Assembly (NCBI RefSeq): GCF_030733685.1
Contig: NZ_JASHIM010000001.1
Coordinates: forward strand, 434,001-498,000
Reading direction: 5' to 3'
Origin: Roseovarius sp. MMSF_3281
Lineage (GTDB): Bacteria; Pseudomonadota; Alphaproteobacteria; Rhodobacterales; Rhodobacteraceae
DNA length: 64,000 bases
The first letter of the stretch is position 1; every line of letters begins with the position of its first letter. This document shows positions 18,611 through 28,266 of this stretch, one piece after another. The notes beneath the pieces were generated by a model. It was given only the letters and a program-made list of their open reading frames with translations. It had not been told where the DNA came from and did no database searches. A program made the position numbers and the translations under genes.

Positions 18611-19573
18611 ATGCAAGACAACCCGAATATATTTGACACACCCTTGTCGGACCTGGCCTGGGACGCCTGGATCGACAAAGTCGATGACCACATTCTGGAT
18701 AACGGATTCGTCGAATATCTTGGCTCAAAGCATCTGGCCGCCTTTATCGAGAACAAGCCCACCTTGTTGATCACTTTTGAATCGCTCGATCAGGTGCAGG
18801 CACTATCGCCCGCGGGCCAACCGGTGGGCTGGAACCTTGCCAAGGCGCTTGGCTGGTCGTCTCTGGCCCTGGTCAGTGATGGCGATACTTGGTTTCGCGA
18901 TCCACGCGTCTTCGGGTTTTTCGACCGGATGATCGACGATGGTTTCTTCGAACGGTTCGATCAGATCCTGTTTTACGGCGCAGGCGCCTCGGGCTATGCG
19001 GCGGCGGCCTTTTCGGTGGCTGCCCCCGGGGCACGGGTGCTCTGTTTGCGCCCACAGGCCACCTTGGATCCGCGCGTGGCCGAATGGGACGATCGCTTCC
19101 TGCACATGCGTCGCACGGCCTTTGACGATCGCTATGGCTTTGCGCCGGATATGCTGGACGCCGCCGAACAGGCTTTCGTCCTCTACGATCCGGCAATCCC
19201 GCTGGATGCCATGCACGCGGCGCTTTTCACCCGCCCCAACGTAACCAAGTTCCGCATGCGGTTTCTGGGCGACGACATGGATCAACAACTGATGGCTATG
19301 TCCATCCTGTTGCGGATCATTGCCCAGATGAGCGCCGGGAAACTGACACCGGCCAACCTTGCCAAGCTGTATCGCGCACGGCACCGGCATATCCCTTATC
19401 TCAAGCGGGTGCTCTGGCGTCTGGAACGCAACGAACGGCTCTATTTCAACGCGCTTTGGGCCAAGACCGTCATGCATGACACCCCCGGTCCACGGTTCCG
19501 CAAATCGCTTCGCTTTGCCCAAGACAAGGCCGAGGCGCGCGGCATCGCCTTGCCTAATCGCCAATCCAAGTGA
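18611..19573 (+). CDS. Conserved hypothetical, often labelled phosphoadenosine phosphosulfate reductase
   Basis: A 320-residue protein I recognise as a conserved Rhodobacteraceae family commonly labelled phosphoadenosine phosphosulfate reductase, but no PAPS-reductase signature (such as the C-terminal ECGIH) is present. Visible instead are a central ILFYGAGASGYAAAAFSVAAPG that resembles the nucleophile region of alpha/beta hydrolases, RVLCLRPQATLDP, and a helical C terminus (LAKLYRARHRHIPYLKRVLWRL). The frame is open further upstream; ATG 18611 gives the family-like start. It lies alone between coxD and pyrC. Confidence 0.6.
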   Translation: MQDNPNIFDTPLSDLAWDAWIDKVDDHILDNGFVEYLGSKHLAAFIENKPTLLITFESLDQVQALSPAGQPVGWNLAKALGWSSLALVSDGDTWFRDPRVFGFFDRMIDDGFFERFDQILFYGAGASGYAAAAFSVAAPGARVLCLRPQATLDPRVAEWDDRFLHMRRTAFDDRYGFAPDMLDAAEQAFVLYDPAIPLDAMHAALFTRPNVTKFRMRFLGDDMDQQLMAMSILLRIIAQMSAGKLTPANLAKLYRARHRHIPYLKRVLWRLERNERLYFNALWAKTVMHDTPGPRFRKSLRFAQDKAEARGIALPNRQSK

Positions 19574-19629
19574 TTTGACCTCACGCAGCATCTGGCGCGG
19601 GCGCGCGCGATTGTGTAAAGCCCTTGGCC

Positions 19630-20667
19630 ATGACACAAAGCCTGACCCTCAAACGCCCCGACGATTGGCACCTTCACCTGCGTGACGGGGCCATGTTGCG
19701 GGCCGTCCTGCCCGAAACAACGCGGCATTTCGCCCGCGCGATCATCATGCCCAATCTCGTGCCGCCGGTGGTGACCGCCGCCGATGCCCGCGCCTACCGC
19801 GACCGGATCATCGCCGCGCGCCCCGCGGGCAGCAACTTCACCCCGCTGATGACGCTCTATCTCACCGAAGATACCGACGCGCAGGATCTCGCCGCCGCCC
19901 ATGCCGAGGGGCTGATCACCGCGGTCAAGCTCTACCCCGCAGGCGCCACAACCAATTCGGCCAGCGGGGTGCGCGATTTCGACAAGGTGCGCGGCGTGCT
20001 GGAAAAAATGGCCGAGATCGGCTGCCCGCTTTGCGTGCATGGCGAAGTGACCGACGCCGAGATCGACATTTTCGACCGCGAGGCCGTGTTCATCGACCGG
20101 GTGCTCGACCCCATTCGCCGCGCTACGCCGGGCCTGCGGGTCGTCATGGAACATATCACCACCCGCGACGGGGTGGACTATGTTAAATCCAACGACACCG
20201 ATCTGGCGGCCACGATCACCACGCACCACCTTGTGATCAACCGCAATCATATCCTCGTCGGTGGCATCAAGCCGCATTACTACTGCCTGCCCGTGGCCAA
20301 ACGCGAAGAGCACCGCCTTGCCCTGCGCGCGGCGGCCACCAGTGGCGACAGCCGGTTTTTCCTTGGCACCGACAGCGCCCCGCATACCGACGCCAACAAG
20401 GAAAGCGCCTGTGGCTGCGCGGGCTGTTTCACCGCCACCAACACGCTTTCCATTCTCGCCCATGTCTTCGAGGAAGAAGGGGCTCTCGACAGGCTCGAAG
20501 GTTTCACCTCGCGCCACGGCCCCGCCTTCTACGGCCTGCCCGAAAGCGATGAGACCATCACCCTAACCAAGGGCGAGGCCGTCACCTACCCCGACCATAT
20601 CATGACCGAAGATGGCCCCGTCACTGTCTTCGATCCGGGCTTCCCGCTCCACTGGCAGGTCACCTGA
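19630..20667 (+). CDS. pyrC: Dihydroorotase
   Basis: A 345-residue class II dihydroorotase of the E. coli PyrC type, cyclising carbamoyl-aspartate to dihydroorotate. Metal ligands are visible: [10 protein letters not shown] (two His), the carboxylated Lys in AVKLYPAG, His in CVHGEV and VMEHIT, and Asp in GTDSAPH. A TTG two codons upstream is open but ATG 19630 is the natural start. pyrE follows after 76 bases, so the two pyrimidine genes probably form one unit. Confidence 0.96.
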   Translation: MTQSLTLKRPDDWHLHLRDGAMLRAVLPETTRHFARAIIMPNLVPPVVTAADARAYRDRIIAARPAGSNFTPLMTLYLTEDTDAQDLAAAHAEGLITAVKLYPAGATTNSASGVRDFDKVRGVLEKMAEIGCPLCVHGEVTDAEIDIFDREAVFIDRVLDPIRRATPGLRVVMEHITTRDGVDYVKSNDTDLAATITTHHLVINRNHILVGGIKPHYYCLPVAKREEHRLALRAAATSGDSRFFLGTDSAPHTDANKESACGCAGCFTATNTLSILAHVFEEEGALDRLEGFTSRHGPAFYGLPESDETITLTKGEAVTYPDHIMTEDGPVTVFDPGFPLHWQVT

Positions 20668-20743
20668 CGCTTTCTTCTTTTTAAAAATATCCCCGCCGGA
20701 GGCATGAAATCTCTGGCTCGCCGCCCGCGAAAGGACAAAACCG

Positions 20744-21418
20744 ATGATCCCCACCGCCTACCCCGCACAAGACGAAATCGCCCGCCTGACCGCGCGCATG
20801 CTGCTGGAAATCGAGGCGGTGCATTTCAACGCCGACAAGCCCTTCACGCTGGCCTCGGGCCTGCCTTCGCCCACCTATATCGACTGCCGCAAGCTCATCA
20901 GCTTCCCGCGCATCCGCGCGACCTTGATGGATTTTCTGGCCGTCACCGTGATGCGCAACGCGGGTCTTGAGGCCTTTGACAACGTCGCCGGTGGCGAAAC
21001 CGCGGGCATTCCCTTTGCCGCGCTTGTCGCCGAACGCATGGCCCTGCCGATGACCTATGTGCGCAAAAAGCCCAAGGGCTATGGCCGAAACGCCCGGATC
21101 GAAGGCGCGATGAGCGAAGGCCAACGCGTGCTTCTGGTCGAGGATCTGACCACCGATGGCGGCTCCAAGATCAGCTTTGTCGACGCGATCCGCGATACCG
21201 GCGCCACATGCGCCCACACGGCGGTGATCTTCTATTACGGCATTTTCCCCGAGACCGAGCAAACCCTTGGCGATCACGGCGTCACCCTGCACCACCTCTG
21301 CACGTGGTGGGATGTTCTCGCCGAGGCCCGCGCACAAGGCAGTTTCGATGCCGCCACCCTCGACGGCGTCGAATCGTTTCTCAACGACCCCCGCGCATGG
21401 CAGGCTGCCCGCAGCTGA
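20744..21418 (+). CDS. pyrE: Orotate phosphoribosyltransferase
   Basis: A 224-residue enzyme making OMP from orotate and PRPP. The PRPP-binding motif [14 protein letters not shown] is clear, with the catalytic-loop region [17 protein letters not shown] before it and [16 protein letters not shown] near the N terminus. It follows pyrC across a short spacer that holds a weak relative of the AAATATCCC-type repeat. Confidence 0.95.
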   Translation: MIPTAYPAQDEIARLTARMLLEIEAVHFNADKPFTLASGLPSPTYIDCRKLISFPRIRATLMDFLAVTVMRNAGLEAFDNVAGGETAGIPFAALVAERMALPMTYVRKKPKGYGRNARIEGAMSEGQRVLLVEDLTTDGGSKISFVDAIRDTGATCAHTAVIFYYGIFPETEQTLGDHGVTLHHLCTWWDVLAEARAQGSFDAATLDGVESFLNDPRAWQAARS

Positions 21419-21550
21419 AACAGCCGCACGAAGGCGTCCCTGAAAAAGATTAATTGCGGCTTTGAAGTCACGCAATGTGAAGGGCAGCACGTCAAAGCCC
21501 CAAGATACGCCAATATTTTCGCCGTGAACCACCAGATCATGTGTGATACA

Positions 21551-21559
21551 TTATCCACA
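21551..21559 (+). promoter_or_regulatory. DnaA-box match upstream of dnaB
   Basis: TTATCCACA is a perfect match to the classic DnaA box TTATNCACA. A weaker copy, TCTTCCACA, begins 12 bases further on at 21563. Both lie within 90 bases upstream of the dnaB start. One nine-base match could be chance, but the neighbour gene makes it notable. Confidence 0.5.
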
Positions 21560-21640
21560 GGGTCTTCCACAGGGTTGTTCCACTTGGCCTGACCCACACA
21601 CCACCGTATGACCGTTCAATCGCGGAAGATGGGGGACAAG

Positions 21641-23128
21641 ATGAACGAGGTCGCAAGTTTCAATGCCACCGGCACCGAGGTGCAGGATCCCGAAACCATG
21701 CCCCATTCCATCGAGGCCGAACAGCAATTGCTGGGCGCGCTTCTGACCAACAACGACGTCTACGACCGCGTCGCCTCGATCATCAAACCGCACCATTTCT
21801 ACGATCCCGTTCACGAGCGCATCTATGAAACCGCCGTGGCGCGCATCGCCAAGGGCAACCTCGCTTCGCCAGTAACCCTGAAAGCCTTCTTGGAAGATGA
21901 CGAAGGCCTCAAGGAATTGGGCGGCCCGGCCTATCTGGCCCGCCTCGCAGGTGCGGCCATTTCCGCCTTCGCCGTGCGCGATTACGCCCAGATGATCCAC
22001 GACATGGCCGTACGCCGCGAATTGATCGCGCTGGGGCAGGAAATCGCCGGCAAGGCCATCCGCGCCGATGTGGATAGCGAACCCAAGGATCAGATCGTCG
22101 AAGCCGAACAAAAGCTCTATAAACTCTCCGAACAGGGCCAATCGGAATCGGGCTTCCAAAGCTTCCTGCGCGCCGTCACCGATGCGGTGAACGTCGCCAA
22201 CGCCGCCTATCAGCGGGACGGTGGCTTGGCCGGGGTCTCGACCGGCTTGGCCGATATGGACAAGAAACTGGGCGGTTTGCACAAATCCGACCTGTTGATC
22301 CTCGCCGGCCGCCCCTCCATGGGCAAAACCTCGCTGGCCACCAACATCGCCTTCAACGTTGCCAAGGCCTATCGCAAGGGCACCATGCCCGATGGCACCG
22401 AAGGCGCGGTCGACGGCGGGGTCGTGGGGTTCTACAGCCTCGAAATGAGCGCCGAACAGCTTGCCGGCCGGGTTTTGGCCGAAGCCTCGGAAATCTCCTC
22501 GCACAAGATCCGCCAAGGCGACATGGACGAAGGCGAGTTCCGCCGCTTCGTCGAGGCCGCCAAGGAACTCGAATCCTGCCCGCTTTTCATTGACGATACC
22601 CCGGCCCTGCCCATCGCCCAGCTGGCGGCACGGGCGCGCAGGCTCAAACGCACCCACGGGCTTGACCTGCTGATCGTCGACTACCTGCAACTGGTGCGCG
22701 GCACCTCGGATAACCGGGTGCAGGAAATCGCCGAGATTTCCATGGGGCTAAAGGCCATCGCCAAGGAACTGAATATCCCCGTCATCGCCCTGTCACAGCT
22801 GTCGCGCCAAGTGGAAAGTCGCGACGACAAACGCCCACAGCTTTCGGACCTGCGCGAATCCGGCTCGATCGAACAGGACGCCGACGTGGTGATGTTCGTC
22901 TTCCGCGAGGAATACTACGTCGAACGCGAGAAACCCTCCGACGAAAAACTGGATGAAATGGCCGCCTGGCAGGAACGTATGTCGCGCTTGCATGGCAAGG
23001 CCGAAGTGATCATCGGCAAACAGCGTCACGGCCCCATCGGCACCGTCGAACTGGCCTTCGAATCGCAGTTCACCCGCTTCGGCAACCTTGCCAAGCCATG
23101 GCAGCAAGGCGACGATCAGGGGTTCTAA
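21641..23128 (+). CDS. dnaB: Replicative DNA helicase
   Basis: A 495-residue DnaB helicase. The N-terminal primase-interacting domain begins MPHSIEAEQQLLGALL; the RecA-like domain has Walker A LAGRPSMGKTSLATNIA near residue 225, Walker B LLIVDYLQLVRG, and QLSRQVESRDDKRPQLSDLRESG. ATG 21641 has GGGGGAC just upstream and is preferred over the ATG at 21608, which lacks a ribosome-binding site. alr follows on the same strand. Confidence 0.97.
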   Translation: MNEVASFNATGTEVQDPETMPHSIEAEQQLLGALLTNNDVYDRVASIIKPHHFYDPVHERIYETAVARIAKGNLASPVTLKAFLEDDEGLKELGGPAYLARLAGAAISAFAVRDYAQMIHDMAVRRELIALGQEIAGKAIRADVDSEPKDQIVEAEQKLYKLSEQGQSESGFQSFLRAVTDAVNVANAAYQRDGGLAGVSTGLADMDKKLGGLHKSDLLILAGRPSMGKTSLATNIAFNVAKAYRKGTMPDGTEGAVDGGVVGFYSLEMSAEQLAGRVLAEASEISSHKIRQGDMDEGEFRRFVEAAKELESCPLFIDDTPALPIAQLAARARRLKRTHGLDLLIVDYLQLVRGTSDNRVQEIAEISMGLKAIAKELNIPVIALSQLSRQVESRDDKRPQLSDLRESGSIEQDADVVMFVFREEYYVEREKPSDEKLDEMAAWQERMSRLHGKAEVIIGKQRHGPIGTVELAFESQFTRFGNLAKPWQQGDDQGF

Positions 23129-23185
23129 AACGGCCGCGCCGCCTTTTCTCTTGACCCCCCGGCGCAAGCTGTCAAAACCCGTGGC

Positions 23186-24223
23186 ATGAGTAGCGCAACC
23201 CTGACCATAGACCTTGATGCCATCCGCGCCAACTGGCGCGCGCTGGATGCCCTTATGACCGGCGAAACCGCCGGTGTGGTCAAGGCCGATGCCTATGGCC
23301 TCGGGGCGGCAAAAGTGGCCCGCGCCCTGGCCAAGGAAGGCGCGCGCAGCTTCTTTGTTGCCTTGGCCGAAGAAGGCGCCGCCCTGCGCGCCGAACTTGG
23401 CCCCGGCCCAACCATCAACGTCTTTTCCGGCCACATGGCGGGCGATGCCGATATGATCGGTGATTGCGATCTGGTCCCGATGATCAACTCGATCGACCAG
23501 ATGATCCGCCATGTCGAGGCCCTGCCCGGTCACCCTTTCGGTATACAACTCGATTCCGGCATGAACCGCCTTGGGATGGAACCCGCCGAATGGGCGGCCA
23601 TGCGCGACGTGGCACTGGAACAGCACCCCGCGCTTCTCATGTCGCATCTGGCCTGCGCCGATGAACCCGATCACCCGATGAATGCCCAGCAGCTTGGCGC
23701 GTTCCGGGCGATGACGGCGGAAACCGGCGTGCCGCTTTCCTTGGCCAATACCGGTGGCATCCTGATGGGGCCCGACTATCACTTCGATCTGGCCCGCCCC
23801 GGCATCGGTCTCTACGGTGGCCTGCCCTTTGCCGACGCGCGGCCCGTCGTGACACTCGATATCCCGGTGATCCAATGTCGCGATCTCACCCCCGGTGAGA
23901 CCGTGGGCTACGGCAACAGCTTTACCGCCACACGCCCCATGCGCGTTGCCACCATAAGCGCGGGCTACGCCGATGGCATCATCCGCGCCATGGGCCCCGA
24001 CACCAGCCTCTGGGCCGAGGACACCCCCTGCCCCATCGCCGGGCGTATCTCGATGGATCTCATCGGCGTCGATGTCACGGACCTTGGCTATGACCCGAAA
24101 TCGCTTGAGCTTTTGGGCCGGAACAACACCATCGACACGCTCGCCGATAACGCCGACACCATCGGTTACGAGATCCTGACGTCCCTGGGCAATCGCTACA
24201 CCCGCAGGTACCTGGGCGCATGA
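23186..24223 (+). CDS. alr: Alanine racemase
   Basis: A 345-residue PLP enzyme interconverting L- and D-alanine for peptidoglycan. The PLP lysine is Lys33 in [11 protein letters not shown] and the second catalytic base is Tyr261 in ISAGYADG. The N terminus [17 protein letters not shown] is typical. The stop overlaps the mlaE-like start by four bases (ATGA), so it is coupled to the downstream transporter genes. Confidence 0.95.
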   Translation: MSSATLTIDLDAIRANWRALDALMTGETAGVVKADAYGLGAAKVARALAKEGARSFFVALAEEGAALRAELGPGPTINVFSGHMAGDADMIGDCDLVPMINSIDQMIRHVEALPGHPFGIQLDSGMNRLGMEPAEWAAMRDVALEQHPALLMSHLACADEPDHPMNAQQLGAFRAMTAETGVPLSLANTGGILMGPDYHFDLARPGIGLYGGLPFADARPVVTLDIPVIQCRDLTPGETVGYGNSFTATRPMRVATISAGYADGIIRAMGPDTSLWAEDTPCPIAGRISMDLIGVDVTDLGYDPKSLELLGRNNTIDTLADNADTIGYEILTSLGNRYTRRYLGA

Positions 24224-25005
24224 ACTGGATCCTTCACCTCCTTGCCGCCATCGGCCGCAATGTGCTTGCGATGCTGGCCACCATTGGTCGCGTCGCAATC
24301 TTTGCCAGCGATACCGTCAGCCACCTTTTTCGCCCGCCCTTCTATGCCCGCGAATTCGGCCATGCCCTGATCCAGATCGGCTGGCTCTCGCTGCCGGTGG
24401 TGGGCATGACGGCGCTTTTCACCGGCGGCGCGCTGGCCTTGCAAATCTATGCCGGCGGCTCGCGCTTCAACGCCGAAACGGTGGTGCCCTCCATCGTCGC
24501 CATCGGCCTCACGCGCGAACTCGGGCCCGTTCTGGGCGGCCTCATGGTGGCGGCGCGGGTGGCCTCCTCCATCGCCGCCGAAATCGGCACCATGAAAGTG
24601 ACCGAACAGATCGACGCGCTGACCACTCTGTCGACCAACCCGATGAAATACCTCACCCTGCCGCGCGTTCTGGCCGCCACGCTGGCCGTACCGGTACTGG
24701 TCGGCGTGGGCGACGTGATCGGCATCATGGGCGGGTTTCTCGTGGGCGTCGGGCGGCTTGATTTCGGGGCGGCCACCTACCTGCACAACACCATTGATTT
24801 CCTTGAAGCATGGGATATCGCCTCGGGCCTGATCAAGGGCGCGGCCTTCGGCTTCATCGTGGCCCTCATGGGCTGCTACTACGGCATGCATTCTGGCCGC
24901 GGCGCCCAAGGGGTGGGCCGCGCCACCAAGGCCGCCGTGGTCGCCGCAAGCGTGCTGATCCTCGCCTCCAATTACCTCCTGACAGAACTGTTCTTCTCGG
25001 CATGA
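24220..25005 (+). CDS. mlaE: MlaE-family ABC transporter permease
   Basis: A 261-residue MlaE permease of the phospholipid-transport (Mla) complex. The signature [44 protein letters not shown] is present, with five or six hydrophobic segments around it. Together with the ATPase gene downstream it forms the inner-membrane core that retrogrades phospholipids from the outer membrane. No mlaD-type substrate-binding gene is adjacent; it is probably elsewhere. Confidence 0.92.
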   Translation: MNWILHLLAAIGRNVLAMLATIGRVAIFASDTVSHLFRPPFYAREFGHALIQIGWLSLPVVGMTALFTGGALALQIYAGGSRFNAETVVPSIVAIGLTRELGPVLGGLMVAARVASSIAAEIGTMKVTEQIDALTTLSTNPMKYLTLPRVLAATLAVPVLVGVGDVIGIMGGFLVGVGRLDFGAATYLHNTIDFLEAWDIASGLIKGAAFGFIVALMGCYYGMHSGRGAQGVGRATKAAVVAASVLILASNYLLTELFFSA

Positions 25006-25059
25006 CACAGGCTCTCGCCATCTCCCGGGGCACTGGAATGCCCCCGCTTTCTTCTGGCC

Positions 25060-25092
25060 CCAAATATCCCGGGGTCTGGGGCAGCGCCCCAG
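25060..25092 (+). repeat. Variant of the modular intergenic repeat
   Basis: CCCCAAATATCCCGGGG is followed by a seven-base-pair hairpin CTGGGGC-AGC-GCCCCAG at 25076-25092. The GGGGCAGCGCCCC core is shared exactly with 12803-12815. It lies between mlaE and mlaF. Confidence 0.65.
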
Positions 25093-25117
25093 CGGCTTGC
25101 CAAGCGGAGCCTCACCC

Positions 25118-25864
25118 ATGATCGAACTCAAGAACGTTCACAAAGCTTTCGGCGCCAACCGCGTCCTGCAAGGTGTTGACCTGACCATCGAAACCGGCAC
25201 CTCCATGGTGATCATCGGCGGCTCGGGCACCGGCAAATCCGTCGCCCTGAAATGCGTCCTCGGTCTCATTCAACCCGACAGCGGCGAAATCACCCTCGAC
25301 GGCAAGGATGTCACCAAGGGCGACCGCGACGCCTTCCTCGCCCGTTTCGGCATGCTGTTCCAGGGCGGCGCGCTCTTCGACTCGCTGCCCGTCTGGCAAA
25401 ACGTGGCTTTCCGCCTGCTGCGCGGGTCGCTCAAACGCCCCAAGGACGAGGCCCGCGAGATCGCCATCGAGAAACTGCGCCGCGTCGGCCTGACACCCGA
25501 ACAGGCCGATAAATTCCCAGCCGAGCTTTCGGGCGGCATGCAAAAGCGCGTCGGGCTGGCCCGCGCCATCGCCGCCGAGCCCGAGATCATCTTCTTCGAC
25601 GAACCCACCACCGGGCTTGACCCGATCATGTCCGGCGTCATCAACGACCTTATCCGCGAGATCGTGGTCGAAATGGGCGCTACCGCCATGACCATCACCC
25701 ACGATATGACCTCCGTGCGCGCGATTGCCGACAATGTCGCCATGCTGCACGACGGGGTCATCCAATGGACCGGCCCCGTGGCGCAAATGGACGCCTCCGG
25801 TGATCCCTACCTCGATCAGTTCATCCATGGCCGCGCCGAAGGCCCGATCGAAGCGGTCCGCTAA
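25118..25864 (+). CDS. mlaF: MlaF-family ABC transporter ATP-binding protein
   Basis: A 248-residue ABC ATPase: Walker A GGSGTGKS, the Mla-type LFQGGALFDSLPVWQNV Q-loop region, signature LSGGMQKRVGLARAIA, Walker B IIFFDEPTTGLDPI and a switch His in ITHDM. It powers phospholipid transport with MlaE. ATG 25118 has GGAG 12 bases upstream, within the tail of the repeat element; the frame is open further upstream without homology. Confidence 0.93.
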   Translation: MIELKNVHKAFGANRVLQGVDLTIETGTSMVIIGGSGTGKSVALKCVLGLIQPDSGEITLDGKDVTKGDRDAFLARFGMLFQGGALFDSLPVWQNVAFRLLRGSLKRPKDEAREIAIEKLRRVGLTPEQADKFPAELSGGMQKRVGLARAIAAEPEIIFFDEPTTGLDPIMSGVINDLIREIVVEMGATAMTITHDMTSVRAIADNVAMLHDGVIQWTGPVAQMDASGDPYLDQFIHGRAEGPIEAVR

Positions 25865-25868
25865 CGCC

Positions 25869-25928
25869 GTCCCGGGCTTGCCCCGGGACCTTGCGGCCAA
25901 CCAAGAGGCCCCGGGGCATGCCCGGGGC
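25869..25928 (+). repeat. Two REP-like palindromes (8-5-8 hairpins)
   Basis: GTCCCGGG-CTTGC-CCCGGGAC at 25869-25889 and GCCCCGGG-GCATG-CCCGGGGC at 25908-25928 share eight-base arms with five-base loops. They follow mlaF directly. A third palindrome with the same geometry is at 49110-49130. Confidence 0.75.
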
Positions 25929-26077
25929 GCGACAGCCCTAAAAGCCCCATCCGCGCATTGCCGGTTTTCCATTCCGCGCAATCCCGCTACCCTTCGTGCA
26001 ACGGCCCCTTGCAACATTGCTGCAATGATTGCTAATTAAACACGCGTTCAATTACATGCTGTTGGGAGGAGACGCAG

Positions 26078-27223
26078 ATGGATTTCGCCTTGAGTGAGGA
26101 GCAATCGGCCATTTTCGACATGGCCCATGCCTTCGGGCAAGACAATATCGCCCCCCATGCCCAGAAATGGGAACGCGAAGGCACCATCCCGAAAGAGCTT
26201 TGGCCACAAATCGCCGAACTTGGCCTTGGCGGCATCTATGTCAGCGAAGACTCCGGTGGTTCCGGCCTTACACGGCTCGACTCGACCCTCATCTTCGAAG
26301 CGCTCAGCATGGCCTGCCCCTCGGTTGCGGCCTTCCTGTCGATCCACAACATGTGCGCCAAGATGATCGACACCTTCGGCAGCGACGAGATGAAAGCCCG
26401 CGTTCTGCCCAAGGCCCTGACCATGGAAACCGTGCTGTCCTATTGCCTGACCGAACCGGGTTCCGGCTCGGATGCCTCGGCGCTCAAAACCCGCGCCGAA
26501 CGCAACAACGAAGGCTACACCCTCAACGGCACCAAGGCCTTCATCTCGGGCGGTGGCTATTCGGACGCCTACGTTGTCATGGTCCGCACCGGCGAGGATG
26601 GCTCCAAGGGCATTTCCACCGTCTATGTCGAAGACGGCACACCGGGGCTTAGCTTCGGCGGGCTCGAGGATAAAATGGGCTGGCGCAGCCAACCCACCGC
26701 CCAGGTGCAATTCGACAATTGCAAAATTTCCGCCGATGATCTGGTCGGTGAAGAGGGTAAAGGTTTCGCATATGCCATGGCGGGCCTCGACGGCGGGCGG
26801 CTTAACATTTCCGCCTGTTCCCTTGGGGCAGCGCAACAGGCGCTGAACATGACCATCCAATACATGTCCGAACGCAAGGCTTTCGGCAAACCCATCGACC
26901 AGTTCCAAGCCCTGCAATTCCGCCTTGCCGAAATGGAAATCGAACTGCAAGCCGCCCGCACCTTCCTGCGCCAAGCGGCATGGAAACTGGACCAAGGCGC
27001 ACCCGACGCCACCAAGTTCTGCGCCATGGCCAAGAAGTTCGTGACCGAGGCAGGCTCGAAAATCGTCAATCAATGCCTGCAATTGCACGGCGGCTATGGT
27101 TACCTTGCCGACTATGGAATCGAAAAACTGGTGCGCGATCTGCGCGTGCATGAGATATTGGAAGGCACCAACGAAATCATGCGCCTGATCGTCGCCCGCC
27201 AATTGCTGGCCGAACACAAATGA
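26078..27223 (+). CDS. Acyl-CoA dehydrogenase, probably isobutyryl-CoA dehydrogenase
   Basis: A 381-residue FAD-dependent acyl-CoA dehydrogenase. Features are CLTEPGSGSDASAL for the FAD/substrate region, and LHGGYGYLADYGIEKLVRD. The catalytic base by homology is Glu362 in ILEGTNEI. The downstream genes complete valine breakdown (3-hydroxyisobutyryl-CoA hydrolase and 3-hydroxyisobutyrate dehydrogenase), which makes isobutyryl-CoA the likely substrate; short/branched-chain alternatives remain possible. The start follows GGGAGGAGA. The next gene overlaps by four bases. Confidence 0.9.
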   Translation: MDFALSEEQSAIFDMAHAFGQDNIAPHAQKWEREGTIPKELWPQIAELGLGGIYVSEDSGGSGLTRLDSTLIFEALSMACPSVAAFLSIHNMCAKMIDTFGSDEMKARVLPKALTMETVLSYCLTEPGSGSDASALKTRAERNNEGYTLNGTKAFISGGGYSDAYVVMVRTGEDGSKGISTVYVEDGTPGLSFGGLEDKMGWRSQPTAQVQFDNCKISADDLVGEEGKGFAYAMAGLDGGRLNISACSLGAAQQALNMTIQYMSERKAFGKPIDQFQALQFRLAEMEIELQAARTFLRQAAWKLDQGAPDATKFCAMAKKFVTEAGSKIVNQCLQLHGGYGYLADYGIEKLVRDLRVHEILEGTNEIMRLIVARQLLAEHK

Positions 27224-28263
27224 ACGATATCAGCATCCGCATCACCGGCCGCGCCGGGCGCATCACCCTGACCCGGCCCAAGGCGCTCAACGCGCTTAGC
27301 TACGAGATGGCGCTTGAAATCGAGGCGGCGCTGGATGCCTGGGCCGAAGATGACTCCGTTGATCTGGTGATAATCGACGCGACCGGCGAAAAAGCCTTTT
27401 GCGCAGGCGGTGACATCCAGAAACTCTACGAGACCGGCCGCGCCGGGGATTACGACTATGCGCGCAGCTTCTGGCGCGATGAATACCGCCTCAACGCCAA
27501 GATCGCCGAATACCCCAAACCCTATGTCGCCTTCATGCAGGGCTTTACCATGGGCGGCGGCGTGGGCATCGCCTGCCACGGGTCGCATCGCATCGTGTGC
27601 GAATCCAGCCAGATCGCCATGCCCGAGGTCGGGATCGGCCTCGTGCCGGATGTGGGCGGCTCGCTTCTTTTGGCGCGCGCGCCGGGGCGCGTCGGTGAAT
27701 ACCTTGGCACCACGGCGGCACGGATGGGCGCGGGTGACGCGATTTATGCCGGTTTTGCAGATCGTTACATTCCCGGCGAAGACTGGCCCGCCCTCATCGC
27801 CAAGCTGGAAGAAAGCGGCGATATCTCGGTGATTGCCGAGGCCGCCCAAACCCCGCCCGACAGTCCGCTTGAGGGCAAACACGCCCGCATCAACGCCCAT
27901 TTCGCCGGTGACAGCCTCACCGATATCCTCAATTCCCTGCGGACCGAGGATAGCGATTTCGCCGATGAAACGCTTAAATCCATGTCGCGCAATTCACCGC
28001 TGGCCATGGCCTGCACCGTGGAAATGATCCACCGCCTGCGCGATCCCGCCGCGGATATTCGCGACGCGCTTGATCTGGAATTCTGCTTTACCTTCCGGTC
28101 CATGGAACAGGGCGATTTCCTCGAAGGCATCCGCGCCGCCGTGATCGACAAGGACCGCGCGCCGAAATGGCAGCACGGGCTTGACGCCCCGCCCTCGCGT
28201 GCCGCTACACAGATGTTGATGCCCTTGGGGCAGGACGCACTTTCATTCAAAAAGGAAGGATAA
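27220..28263 (+). CDS. 3-hydroxyisobutyryl-CoA hydrolase (crotonase superfamily)
   Basis: A 347-residue crotonase-fold enzyme. GFTMGGGVGIACHGSHRIV and MPEVGIGLVPDVGGS supply the oxyanion hole and catalytic Glu. The length and the C-terminal extension fit HIBCH hydrolases better than 260-residue enoyl-CoA hydratases. It sits between the acyl-CoA dehydrogenase (ATGA overlap) and mmsB (three-base gap), matching valine catabolism. Confidence 0.9.
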   Translation: MNDISIRITGRAGRITLTRPKALNALSYEMALEIEAALDAWAEDDSVDLVIIDATGEKAFCAGGDIQKLYETGRAGDYDYARSFWRDEYRLNAKIAEYPKPYVAFMQGFTMGGGVGIACHGSHRIVCESSQIAMPEVGIGLVPDVGGSLLLARAPGRVGEYLGTTAARMGAGDAIYAGFADRYIPGEDWPALIAKLEESGDISVIAEAAQTPPDSPLEGKHARINAHFAGDSLTDILNSLRTEDSDFADETLKSMSRNSPLAMACTVEMIHRLRDPAADIRDALDLEFCFTFRSMEQGDFLEGIRAAVIDKDRAPKWQHGLDAPPSRAATQMLMPLGQDALSFKKEG

Positions 28264-28266
28264 GCC

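Noticed and set aside
18611..19573. True PAPS reductase
   Set aside because: No CxxxxC-type or C-terminal ECGIH motif and no recognisable PP-loop; the label appears to be inherited annotation.
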